64,000 bases of DNA from JARRQJ01 sp037381915 (lineage in GTDB: Bacteria; Pseudomonadota; Gammaproteobacteria; DRLM01). Positions 52,718 through 64,000 of this stretch are shown here, in pieces. Position 1 is the stretch's first letter. Every line of letters starts with the position of its first letter. Where the stretch lies: contig JARRQJ010000030.1 in assembly GCA_037381915.1 (NCBI GenBank), positions 14,842-78,841 of the forward strand. Direction: 5' to 3'. The position numbers and the translations under genes are program-made. The notes beneath the pieces were generated by a model. The model was not told where the DNA came from, did no database searches, and saw only the letters and a program-made list of their open reading frames with translations.

Positions 52718-53836
52718 TTATTTGCGGCCGCTGTAGATTCCGCCCAGGATCACCCCGTGCCTGGCGCCGGTGACGGATGGAATATTGCCGTCGCGCCGTT
52801 CCAGGGTCTGTTTGGCCAGCCAGGCAAAGGCGATCGCCTCCACATAATCCGGATCGGTGTTGTATTCCTCTGTTGATACCACCCTGATGCTATCCAGCAG
52901 TATCTGGAGGCGCAACATCAAGGCCAGATTGTGGACACCGCCGCCGCACACCAGCGCTTCGTCCGTTTGCGGGGCGTGCTTGTGAATGGCCTTGCTGATG
53001 GATCGGGCCGTCAATTCACATAATGTGGCTTGAACGTGTTTGGCGGGGATTCGGGTCTTGCGGCGTTTTAGGATCTTGTCCAGCCACGCTAGATTGAAAT
53101 ATTCCCGTCCGGTCGATTTGGGGGGAAGTTTGCGGAAATATGGATCTTTCAATAGCTCGTTTAGTAAATCCTCATCCACTTCGCCGCTCGCGGCCCAGCG
53201 TCCGCAATCGTCTTTGTTCTTGCGTTGTTGTCTTTTTATCCAGTTGTCCATCAGGGTATTGCCGGGTCCGGTGTCGAAGCCGCTCACTTTTTTGAGCGGG
53301 TTTTCCGGCAGGACGGTGATGTTGGCGATTCCGCCGATGTTGATAACGACCCTGTTCCTGTCGTTCAAACGGAACGCGGCTTCGTGAAAGGCCGGCACCA
53401 AAGGCGCGCCCTGGCCGCCCGCGGCCATGTCGCGGCGGCGGAAGTCGGCGACGGTGGTGATACCGGTGCGTTCGGCGATGATATTGGGGTCACCGATCTG
53501 CAGGCTGGTGGGGGAGGGGCCGACGGGGCGGTGGTAGAGGGTTTGGCCGTGACTGCCGATGGCGCGCACGCTTGCCGCCGCCATGCCGCTTTGCCGTAAT
53601 ACGGCCAGCGCCGCGTCGCTGAACAAGTGAGCCAGTTTCACGTCCAACTCGCCTAACCGTTGCAAGCCGATGTTATCCCCCTGGGCGGCCGCGATGAGGC
53701 GTGAACGCAACGGGCCGGGTATGGGAAGTTTGTGGCTATAGCAGGAGACAGGGACGGGCTTGTTCAAGTCCACGAGTACGGCATCAACGGCGTCCATGCT
53801 GGTCCCTGACATGAGACCGATATAATGCTCAGGCAT
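52718..53836 (-). CDS. anmK: Anhydro-N-acetylmuramic acid kinase AnmK
   Basis: 372 residues. The start HYIGLMSGTSMDAVDAVLVDL holds the phosphate-binding SGTSMD motif. GFDTGPGNTLMDNW and CGGGVHNLALM are the other kinase signatures. It converts 1,6-anhydro-MurNAc to MurNAc-6-phosphate for cell-wall recycling. It converges with erpA and lies downstream of mepM on the minus strand, a common arrangement. No anomalies were seen. Confidence 0.95.
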   Translation of the reverse strand: MPEHYIGLMSGTSMDAVDAVLVDLNKPVPVSCYSHKLPIPGPLRSRLIAAAQGDNIGLQRLGELDVKLAHLFSDAALAVLRQSGMAAASVRAIGSHGQTLYHRPVGPSPTSLQIGDPNIIAERTGITTVADFRRRDMAAGGQGAPLVPAFHEAAFRLNDRNRVVINIGGIANITVLPENPLKKVSGFDTGPGNTLMDNWIKRQQRKNKDDCGRWAASGEVDEDLLNELLKDPYFRKLPPKSTGREYFNLAWLDKILKRRKTRIPAKHVQATLCELTARSISKAIHKHAPQTDEALVCGGGVHNLALMLRLQILLDSIRVVSTEEYNTDPDYVEAIAFAWLAKQTLERRDGNIPSVTGARHGVILGGIYSGRK

Positions 53837-53922
53837 CGCGGCGCGGGCTTCCCTTGGTGATGATGAATAGGTTCAGGCTGGATGTGGTTGCCTGATGCAC
53901 GCACAAGATAGCTAAGACCGTG

Positions 53923-55302
53923 TCACTGATCATTTAAGGCCACCGACGACGTCCCGTCAATGGCATCCAGCTGTGCCAGGAAACGCCGGCTGGTGATCAT
54001 GAAGTCCTGTTTATATCGCCCGGGGAGGGGTGCCGCATCCGGGAAATGCACCGTGAGGGGGTTGTGGTGCACGCCGTGGATACGGAATTCGTAATGAAGA
54101 TGGGGGCCGGTGGCCAGGCCGGTCATGCCCACATAGCCGATGGTCTGTCCCTGCCGGACATGCTTGCCGCGGTGCAGGCCGCGCGCGAAACGGGAGAGGT
54201 GGCCGTACAGCGTACTGTAACGGGCGCCATGCCGCAGCACAATCGCGTTGCCGTAGCCGCCCCGGCGGCCCACGAAAATTACTTTGCCGTCACCGGTGGC
54301 CTTGACCGGGGTGCCGATGGGGGCGGCGTAATCCACGCCCTTGTGGGCGCGGATGCGATGAAGAATCGGGTGGTAGCGGCCCTTGGTGAAATACGAACTG
54401 ATCCGGGTGAATGCCACCGGCGTGCGCAGGAAGGCCTTGCGCATGCTCTTGCCGTCGGGGCTGTAATAGTCGGTGTGGCCTCTGGCGTCCGTGTAGCGTA
54501 CGGCGCGATAGCTGGCGCCGTTGTTGACGAATTCGGCGGCGAGGATGTCGCCGTGGCGCAGGCGCTTGCCGTCCAGGTAAAGGTCGTCATAGATGACCGA
54601 AAAACGGTCACCGTCGCGGATATCCAGGGCGAAGTCGATATCCCAACCGAATATGCCCGCCAGCTCCATGGTCAATTTGTCGGATAGTCCCGCCTGCTGG
54701 GCGGCCTCGAACAGCGAGCTGGTGATGACCGCCGAGGTATGCGCGATGCGATGCTCTACCGGGCGTTCGATCAGGCTACTCTTGAAATGGTCGTCCCCAT
54801 TTCGCCAAACCCGCAGGGAACGGACGGGATCGATTTCATATTTAAGCCCGAGCAATCGGGAGTTTCCCGACAATTCCATCTTGATCATCTGGCCGGGACG
54901 AATATGTTTCAAGGTCCTCGTATCGTCTCCCAGGGCCAGAATGTTGTGCAGCGCCTGGGGGCTGATGCCGAGGCGCGAGAAGATGACCGATAGATTGTCC
55001 CCCCGTTTGACCTTGACGGATCGCCATCCCCCCGACGGACCGGAGGTATCACCGCCGTTTTTGTCCGCCACTGTCCTGCCGCGGGTCTGCGAATCAGCTG
55101 CCGGGACGGTCAAAGTTGCAGATGCAGCGGTTAAGGGCGCGCCAGACACGGCGGCCGCGTCGGTCAAATCCGGGCGATTAGCGGCGGCCTCCTCGGTATA
55201 GATAGAGATGATGACGCCCGACACGATCAACAAAATGCCGAGCAGCATCCAATGGCCGTGGGTCAGGTTTATTCTTTGAGTGGTCGTGGCGCTTGGCGTC
55301 AT
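53923..55302 (-). CDS. mepM: MepM-like M23 endopeptidase
   Basis: 459 residues from ATG 55302. One N-terminal transmembrane helix (about residues 19-35) is followed by a low-complexity linker and a LysM/OapA-like region (VKRGDNLSVIFSRLGIS). The C-terminal M23 domain has HKGVDYAAPIGTPVKATG (His and Asp zinc ligands) and GPHLHYEFR (HxH). It should cut peptidoglycan cross-links during growth. The gene runs toward anmK; tyrS lies upstream on the other strand beyond the c-di-GMP and chemotaxis-like genes. Confidence 0.92.
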   Translation of the reverse strand: MTPSATTTQRINLTHGHWMLLGILLIVSGVIISIYTEEAAANRPDLTDAAAVSGAPLTAASATLTVPAADSQTRGRTVADKNGGDTSGPSGGWRSVKVKRGDNLSVIFSRLGISPQALHNILALGDDTRTLKHIRPGQMIKMELSGNSRLLGLKYEIDPVRSLRVWRNGDDHFKSSLIERPVEHRIAHTSAVITSSLFEAAQQAGLSDKLTMELAGIFGWDIDFALDIRDGDRFSVIYDDLYLDGKRLRHGDILAAEFVNNGASYRAVRYTDARGHTDYYSPDGKSMRKAFLRTPVAFTRISSYFTKGRYHPILHRIRAHKGVDYAAPIGTPVKATGDGKVIFVGRRGGYGNAIVLRHGARYSTLYGHLSRFARGLHRGKHVRQGQTIGYVGMTGLATGPHLHYEFRIHGVHHNPLTVHFPDAAPLPGRYKQDFMITSRRFLAQLDAIDGTSSVALNDQ

Positions 55303-55578
55303 GGTAATCCGTTTCCAATGTTGGGCCGCCATGCGAGCCGGCGGCGGTCAGTCCAATTTGTCCGGCAGTGCGGTTAAGGTAGCTCTTGATATCCCGTTCG
55401 TCAATTACGGGTTCCGCACCCAATGCGAATTACGCTGCAACCGCAAATGATAAAGTCAGTCTCAGGATGGGGGTGCGACATACATCACACAATAGACATT
55501 CAGGGCTTGTCATGGTGCCTGACTCGCGATGCGTGGTCGGGCGCTAAATTATTAACAGCCGAAGGCTAATATGCATTT

Positions 55579-56568
55579 TCAGCGGTCGCTGCTGGATGGC
55601 GCACGGACAGGGCGGGGTTGTAGCGCGCAGCGAACGCAATTGCGGCCCGCATTCTTGGCTTCATACAAGGCGTCATCGGCCTCTTGGATGAGTTCCTCGT
55701 AGCGCGTCATGTCGCTGTGATACTGGGCGATACCGACGCTGACAGTGATGCGAATGGAGGTTTCGCCGTGGGAAATGACCGTGTTCTCGATGCTGGTTAT
55801 GACGCGTTCCGCGCTTGTCAGTGCCCCGTCCAGCGTCGTTTCCGGCAACAGAACGGCGAACTCTTCGCCGCCGTAGCGCCCCAAGGTGTCCATACTGCGT
55901 CCCATGTTTTCCAGGTGCTTTGAAATCGTGCGCAGTACTTCGTCACCGGCAAGGTGGCCATGAGTATCGTTGATGAGTTTAAAATGGTCTAGATCCAGCA
56001 TGGCCACAGACAGGGTTCCGCCATAACGGCGGGCACGGTTGAATTCCTTGGCGATGGCCTCCTCCAGGAAGCGGCGATTGTATATGCCGGTCAAACCGTC
56101 GCGATGACTTGCTTCGGCGAGGGAATCCAGGGCTTCTTTATGCATTTTTTTATATAAAGCCACATCCGTCGTATCGACTACGGTAACGCAAATATGCTCG
56201 ACTGCCCCGCGCTCGTCTTTGATGGGCATGAAGGTGCAGTCCTGATACATATATTCTACTCCGCCGGTAACGGGGCGATTATGGCGGAATTTAAACAGAT
56301 ATGGCCGCTGCTCCCATCCCGAGAATGCGAAGTTTTTGAGGATCAGGACGCTTTTGATTTTGTTTTCCACCACGTTGCGCGGCAGGTCGGGAAAACACTC
56401 AAAGAGATTGCGCCCTATCACCGTGCTGGCCGGACAGCCGCTGTGGACCTCCATGAAATGGTTCCACAAGACGATCTCCCTGCGGGAATTAATGATGAAT
56501 ACGCCAATGTTGATTCGATCGATTGCGCATTCGAGAATCGACGCAAGACTTGCTGCCGGGGCGGACAT
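55579..56568 (-). CDS. PAS-GGDEF diguanylate cyclase
   Basis: 329 residues, no membrane helix. A PAS domain (about 10-130; INSRREIVLWNHFMEVHSGCPAS) is followed by a GGDEF domain with the active site RYGGEEFAVLLPE and DGLTGIYNRRFLEEAI at its start. It should make c-di-GMP in the cytoplasm. It is the last of three genes on the minus strand (CheY-like, CheC-like, then this one, 4-base gap), so its activity may be set by that phosphorelay-type pair. Confidence 0.9.
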   Translation of the reverse strand: MSAPAASLASILECAIDRINIGVFIINSRREIVLWNHFMEVHSGCPASTVIGRNLFECFPDLPRNVVENKIKSVLILKNFAFSGWEQRPYLFKFRHNRPVTGGVEYMYQDCTFMPIKDERGAVEHICVTVVDTTDVALYKKMHKEALDSLAEASHRDGLTGIYNRRFLEEAIAKEFNRARRYGGTLSVAMLDLDHFKLINDTHGHLAGDEVLRTISKHLENMGRSMDTLGRYGGEEFAVLLPETTLDGALTSAERVITSIENTVISHGETSIRITVSVGIAQYHSDMTRYEELIQEADDALYEAKNAGRNCVRCALQPRPVRAPSSSDR

Positions 56569-56572
56569 ATCC

Positions 56573-57187
56573 TTAACCGGCTTCGAGGAAGGCGTCCAAT
56601 GATCGTTGCAAAGAGCCGATGGCGTCCTCGGCCATCATGATGATCAGATGGCTCATGAAGTTGCGCTGTTCCAGCTTGAAATTGACCTCAACCTGCAGGG
56701 CATAGTCCCATGGCAGGTTGTCGGGGGCGAGTAGGGCGCGGGCGGAGGTGTTTTCTGCAATAAGAGAGGGGGCGGCGAAACTGAGGTCGGCGTTCAATTG
56801 CTCGGCGATGCCGTTTAGGCACGCCCCCACCAGGATATTGCTGACGTCGAACAGGACTTCCTTTTCCGTGAGCGGGTCAAGTTCATTCTGATAACCCATC
56901 AAGTCGGAGAGGTCATGACAGCCTTCGGCGCCGAATATGATGATCGCCTCTCCGCTTAAGTCATCGTAAAACGATTGTCTGACGGCGGTGATCATCATGT
57001 CGTTTTTCACCAGGTCAGCGATGCCGGGGCCGATATTGGCGACCTCTGTCAGCTTGATGCGGGGAACGGATAGCTGGACGAAGCTGTCCAGTACTCTCGC
57101 CAGGGAATCGCCCGCTTGCCCCATGGCGATGTTGACGATTTCCTGGAGGGTATCGGTTTGATCGGGGGTAAGAGATTGCATATCCAT
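56573..57187 (-). CDS. CheC-like phosphatase
   Basis: 204 residues of the CheC/CheX/FliY type. LQEIVNIAMGQAGDSLA and EKEVLFDVSNILVGACLNGI each hold the E-x3-N pattern of CheC active sites (ExxN...). These enzymes dephosphorylate CheY-like response regulators. It overlaps the start of the CheY-like gene by one base, so the pair is co-made. No flagellar genes are near, so the target is probably this local regulator rather than the motor. Confidence 0.85.
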   Translation of the reverse strand: MDMQSLTPDQTDTLQEIVNIAMGQAGDSLARVLDSFVQLSVPRIKLTEVANIGPGIADLVKNDMMITAVRQSFYDDLSGEAIIIFGAEGCHDLSDLMGYQNELDPLTEKEVLFDVSNILVGACLNGIAEQLNADLSFAAPSLIAENTSARALLAPDNLPWDYALQVEVNFKLEQRNFMSHLIIMMAEDAIGSLQRSLDAFLEAG

Positions 57188-57552
57188 TACAGAATGCCGT
57201 GTTCCTTCAAGACCTGGCTGATTTCCTCGGTCTTTATTGGCTTTTTGAGGAATGCGGCCGCACCGAGTTCTATGACGCGTTCTTGGGCCTTGGGTTGTAC
57301 GTCCGCCGAGATAACGATGACAAAAGGCGTGGAGCCTTCCTCTTGCAAGGCTTCCAATACCTTAAAGCCGTCCATGACCGGCATGGTAAGGTCGAGCAAC
57401 ATGACCTGCGCCTGACTGCTTTTGTACATGCTCAGAGCTTCTTGCCCGTTTCCGGCCTGATGGACCTCCACGTCCCATTCGGGTGGTAGCGCCTTGATCA
57501 GCAGTTTGCGCGACATGGCGGAGTCGTCGACGACTAGTATGGGTGTAGCCAT
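57187..57552 (-). CDS. Single-domain CheY-like response regulator
   Basis: A 121-residue receiver domain only: ILVVDDSAMSRKLLIKAL (acidic pair), VMLLDLTMPVMDG (phospho-Asp in LLDLTMP) and the Lys in FLKKPIKTEE. No output domain, so it must act by binding a partner, with CheC-like and GGDEF proteins encoded directly after it as candidates. The cognate histidine kinase is not in the window. Confidence 0.92.
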   Translation of the reverse strand: MATPILVVDDSAMSRKLLIKALPPEWDVEVHQAGNGQEALSMYKSSQAQVMLLDLTMPVMDGFKVLEALQEEGSTPFVIVISADVQPKAQERVIELGAAAFLKKPIKTEEISQVLKEHGIL

Positions 57553-57728
57553 ACTACGCAGCCCTCCCTAACTTGAGTGCATTTCAAAATTCCTGACCAG
57601 TTTAACGGCAGAAGATTTAATTGCATTAGTCTCAATTGGCCCCGTTAGCTCCCGCTCAGGGCCCTTGTCTCCTTTCTTCAGGGCGGCGGTATGATAAGCT
57701 AATTTCATGATAATACTGGGAGTAAACG

Positions 57729-58925
57729 ATGACAGAGGATGAAGCTCTCCAGCTCCTCCGCCGAGGGGTCGAGGAGATCCTGGTCGAAAGCGAGTTCAAG
57801 GACAAACTGAACACCGGGCGGTCCTTGCGCGTCAAGGCCGGGTTCGACCCCACGGCGCCCGACCTGCATCTCGGACATACGGTGCTGTTGAACACGCTGC
57901 GCCAGTTCCAAGATCTGGGACATGAGGCCATCTTTTTGATAGGCGATTTCACCGGCATGATCGGTGATCCCACCGGCAAGAGCGCCACCCGCCCGCCCCT
58001 GACCCGCGACCAGGTGATTGAAAACGCCCGCACCTACGAGGAGCAGATCTACAAAATCCTGGACCCGGCCAGGACCTTGGTAATGTTCAACTCCAGCTGG
58101 ATGAATGAAATGAAATCCGCAGACTTGATCCAGCTGGCGGCCAAGCACACCGTAGCACGTATGCTGGAGCGCGATGATTTCAGTAAACGCTATGCGACCG
58201 GCCAGGCGATTGCCATCCACGAATTTCTCTATCCCTTGATCCAGGGCTACGATTCTGTGGCGCTGCGGGCCGATGTGGAGTTGGGAGGAACCGACCAGAA
58301 ATTCAATATGCTGGTGGGACGGGAGTTGCAGAAACAATATGACCAAGCCCCCCAGGTGGTGATGACCCTGCCCATCTTGGAGGGGTTGGACGGGGTGCAG
58401 AAGATGTCCAAGTCCTTGGGCAACTATATCGGCATCCACGAGCCGCCCGATGAAATGTTCGGCAAGATCATGTCGATTTCCGACGAGTTGATGTGGCGCT
58501 ATTTCGGACTGCTGAGTTTCGAATCCGATACCACTATTCAGGGGTGGCGGCGCGAGGTGGCCGAGGGGGCGAACCCCCGCGATATCAAGTTCCGCTTGGC
58601 CCAGGAACTGGTGGCGCGCTTTCATGATCATGCCAAGGCCGCCCGGGCCCAGGACAATTTCATCGCCCGCTTCCAAAAGGGGCAGTTGCCCGAGGACATG
58701 CCTGAGAAAACGCTGCGCTCTGCGACGGGCAGCATGGCGATCTCCGTCGCCTTGAAGGAGGCGGAATTGACCAAAACCACCTCGGAGGCGCGGCGGATGC
58801 TGTTGCAAGGGGCGGTGCGGCTGGACGGCGAACGGGTCACCGACGTCGAACTGGCGCTCCCCGCCGGCGGCAGCCACGTGGTTCAGGTAGGCAAGCGGCG
58901 CTTCGCCCGCATAACCATATCTTGA
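57729..58925 (+). CDS. tyrS: Tyrosyl-tRNA synthetase
   Basis: 398 residues. Class I catalytic core with the HIGH-like motif HLGHTVLLN near residue 47 and KMSKS in VQKMSKSLGNYIG. A C-terminal S4 RNA-binding domain follows (LTKTTSEARRMLLQGAVRLDGERV). It charges tRNA-Tyr. Length and motifs resemble the TyrZ-like (second bacterial) class. The start ATG is preceded by a GGGAG site. It is the last gene before the rRNA operon. Confidence 0.96.
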   Translation: MTEDEALQLLRRGVEEILVESEFKDKLNTGRSLRVKAGFDPTAPDLHLGHTVLLNTLRQFQDLGHEAIFLIGDFTGMIGDPTGKSATRPPLTRDQVIENARTYEEQIYKILDPARTLVMFNSSWMNEMKSADLIQLAAKHTVARMLERDDFSKRYATGQAIAIHEFLYPLIQGYDSVALRADVELGGTDQKFNMLVGRELQKQYDQAPQVVMTLPILEGLDGVQKMSKSLGNYIGIHEPPDEMFGKIMSISDELMWRYFGLLSFESDTTIQGWRREVAEGANPRDIKFRLAQELVARFHDHAKAARAQDNFIARFQKGQLPEDMPEKTLRSATGSMAISVALKEAELTKTTSEARRMLLQGAVRLDGERVTDVELALPAGGSHVVQVGKRRFARITIS

Positions 58926-59020
58926 CGGCGGTTGGTCTCTGGAATCGGCGCGGGGCAGGCCGTTCGGGGCGGGCGTGAGGCCCCGCATCGTCCACCGCGC
59001 AGCGCAGAAACAATAATGTA

Positions 59021-59048
59021 TTGACGGCATGGCAAAGGCGCGTATAAT
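59021..59048 (+). promoter_or_regulatory. rRNA operon promoter P1
   Basis: TTGACG (59021-59026), 16-base spacer, then a perfect TATAAT (59043-59048), followed by a GC-rich discriminator (GCGCGCC) typical of stringently controlled rRNA promoters. An A-rich tract precedes the -35. It is about 275 bases upstream of the mature 16S. Confidence 0.85.
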
Positions 59049-59121
59049 GCGCGCCTTCCTTAGGTCCCAGGCGCCTGAAATCCTGAGCATTCAGGAGGGG
59101 GTGGTTTGGGCGCGGCGGGAG

Positions 59122-59149
59122 TTGACGATTTGTACGAGGTCGGTATAAT
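59122..59149 (+). promoter_or_regulatory. rRNA operon promoter P2
   Basis: Same architecture as P1: TTGACG (59122-59127), 16-base spacer and TATAAT (59144-59149), followed by GGCCGCC. The two promoters are 101 bases apart, the classical tandem arrangement of rRNA operons. Confidence 0.85.
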
Positions 59150-59185
59150 GGCCGCCCTCAGTGAGGCCTTGAAGGCATCTCACAC

Positions 59186-59197
59186 GCTCTTTAACAA
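59186..59197 (+). promoter_or_regulatory. boxA antitermination site, leader
   Basis: GCTCTTTAACAA matches the Nus-factor boxA consensus and lies between P2 and the 16S. An identical copy occurs upstream of the 23S at 61394-61405. Confidence 0.85.
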
Positions 59198-59322
59198 TCC
59201 AGAGAACCAACAATTTGTGTGGGTGCTTGCGTGGGTGAAAACCTCGCAAAAGACCCGCGGTACAAGTGCTTAGTGCTTGTGCTGCACAGGATTGGTTGCC
59301 CATATAGCAACCGAAAATCATT

Positions 59323-60988
<1,666 letters not shown>

Positions 60989-61054
60989 GAGTAAACGAGG
61001 CGATCACCGCGTGAGCGCCCACACACATTGTTTGGTTCTCAGGGGACCGGCCGC

Positions 61055-61131
<77 letters not shown>

Positions 61132-61217
61132 CTTGTCAAAGTAGCAAGTCACAAGCAGTAAGCAGCGAAAGGGACATTCCCCCCGCGATTTCCGCCCTGC
61201 GATTTGTTACTGCAGAA

Positions 61218-61293
61218 GGGGCCATAGCTCAGCTGGGAGAGCACCTGCTTTGCAAGCAGGGGGTCGGCGGTTCGATCCCGCCTGGCTCCACCA
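61218..61293 (+). tRNA. tRNA-Ala (TGC)
   Basis: 76 bases including CCA. Acceptor stem GGGGCCA pairs with TGGCTCC (one G-U). The anticodon TGC is at 61251-61253 in a TTTGCAA loop. Follows tRNA-Ile in the rRNA spacer. Confidence 0.97.
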
Positions 61294-61393
61294 GTTTATG
61301 GTGGATGCCGAGCCCTGCGCGAAAGGCCAAGCCTAAGCATCTTTGCGGGATGCTTGTGTTTGGTTTTTTCCGGGAGGAGTCCATCTCTTCCCC

Positions 61394-61405
61394 GCTCTTT
61401 AACAA
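61394..61405 (+). promoter_or_regulatory. boxA antitermination site before 23S
   Basis: GCTCTTTAACAA, identical to the leader boxA, lies about 105 bases upstream of the 23S start. It keeps polymerase complexes resistant to termination through the 23S gene. Confidence 0.8.
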
Positions 61406-61508
61406 TTCGGAAGCTGTAAAGGCGCAAGAATGGATCGCGCAAGCGATTTGTTCTAATGGTATGTTGCATTTGAGTTCTCCATAGACTCCAGATTGTTTGG
61501 GGTTATAT

Positions 61509-64000
<2,492 letters not shown>

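Noticed and set aside
56573..57187. Flagellar motor-switch role for the CheC-like protein
   Set aside because: No FliN-type C-terminal domain and no flagellar genes nearby; local CheY partner fits better.
57705..59090. 461-residue minus-strand frame over tyrS
   Set aside because: Antisense to tyrS with intact catalytic motifs; composition is GC-shadow.

Overview
The window is high-GC chromosomal DNA of a Gram-negative gammaproteobacterium. Lipoproteins, outer-membrane barrels, a complete ccmABCDEFGHI operon, RlmKL, ErpA, AnmK and a MepM-like peptidase all support this, as does an rRNA operon with tRNA-Ile and tRNA-Ala in the spacer. About 36 CXXCH haem motifs lie in nine genes. That density is typical of bacteria that move electrons across the cell envelope, such as iron oxidisers and biocathode autotrophs. 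From memory the set resembles what is described for Candidatus Tenderia electrophaga and other Chromatiales relatives, but I could not run a search to confirm it.

Layout. 0-3.1 kb: two broken small ORFs and two convergent porins. 3.8-19 kb: an electron-transfer locus on the + strand. It encodes a tetrahaem cytochrome, an outer-membrane barrel, three trihaem c7-type cytochromes, a lipoprotein with a cupredoxin-like domain, two NHL-propeller lipoproteins, an undecahaem cytochrome, a System II cytochrome-c assembly pair (ResB/CcsA), a TPR protein, and an ECF sigma factor with a zinc-finger anti-sigma factor. 19-23.6 kb: PEP-CTERM protein, VIT-like transporter, DUF211 protein, RlmKL. 23.8-31.2 kb: a MoxR/Bat operon on the - strand, with a frameshift inside BatB-BatC and a palindrome-rich repeat. 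31.5-40.3 kb: a SUMF1-fold protein, the ccm operon and a TlpA-like lipoprotein.

40.3-49.7 kb is a second redox locus. It holds a monohaem cytochrome, two free-standing sensor-type propellers, a GGDEF-EAL protein with a CXXCH motif in its periplasmic domain, a pentahaem cytochrome with an NHL lipoprotein, and a multi-domain monohaem-repeat cytochrome broken by an internal deletion. 49.8-59 kb is housekeeping: argC, bactofilin, erpA, anmK, mepM, a CheY-CheC-GGDEF set and tyrS. From 59 kb the rRNA operon begins: two promoters, boxA, 16S, tRNA-Ile, tRNA-Ala, boxA and a partial 23S.

How the parts fit (inference): the barrel, the multihaem cytochromes and the NHL lipoproteins would form an envelope conduit, with c7 cytochromes and the cupredoxin protein as periplasmic carriers. 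The local ResB/CcsA pair would help attach the unusually many haems beside the general Ccm system. Several reading-frame breaks at base runs, and two exact tandem duplications inside the 16S gene, suggest consensus or assembly errors, so broken genes here should be treated with caution.
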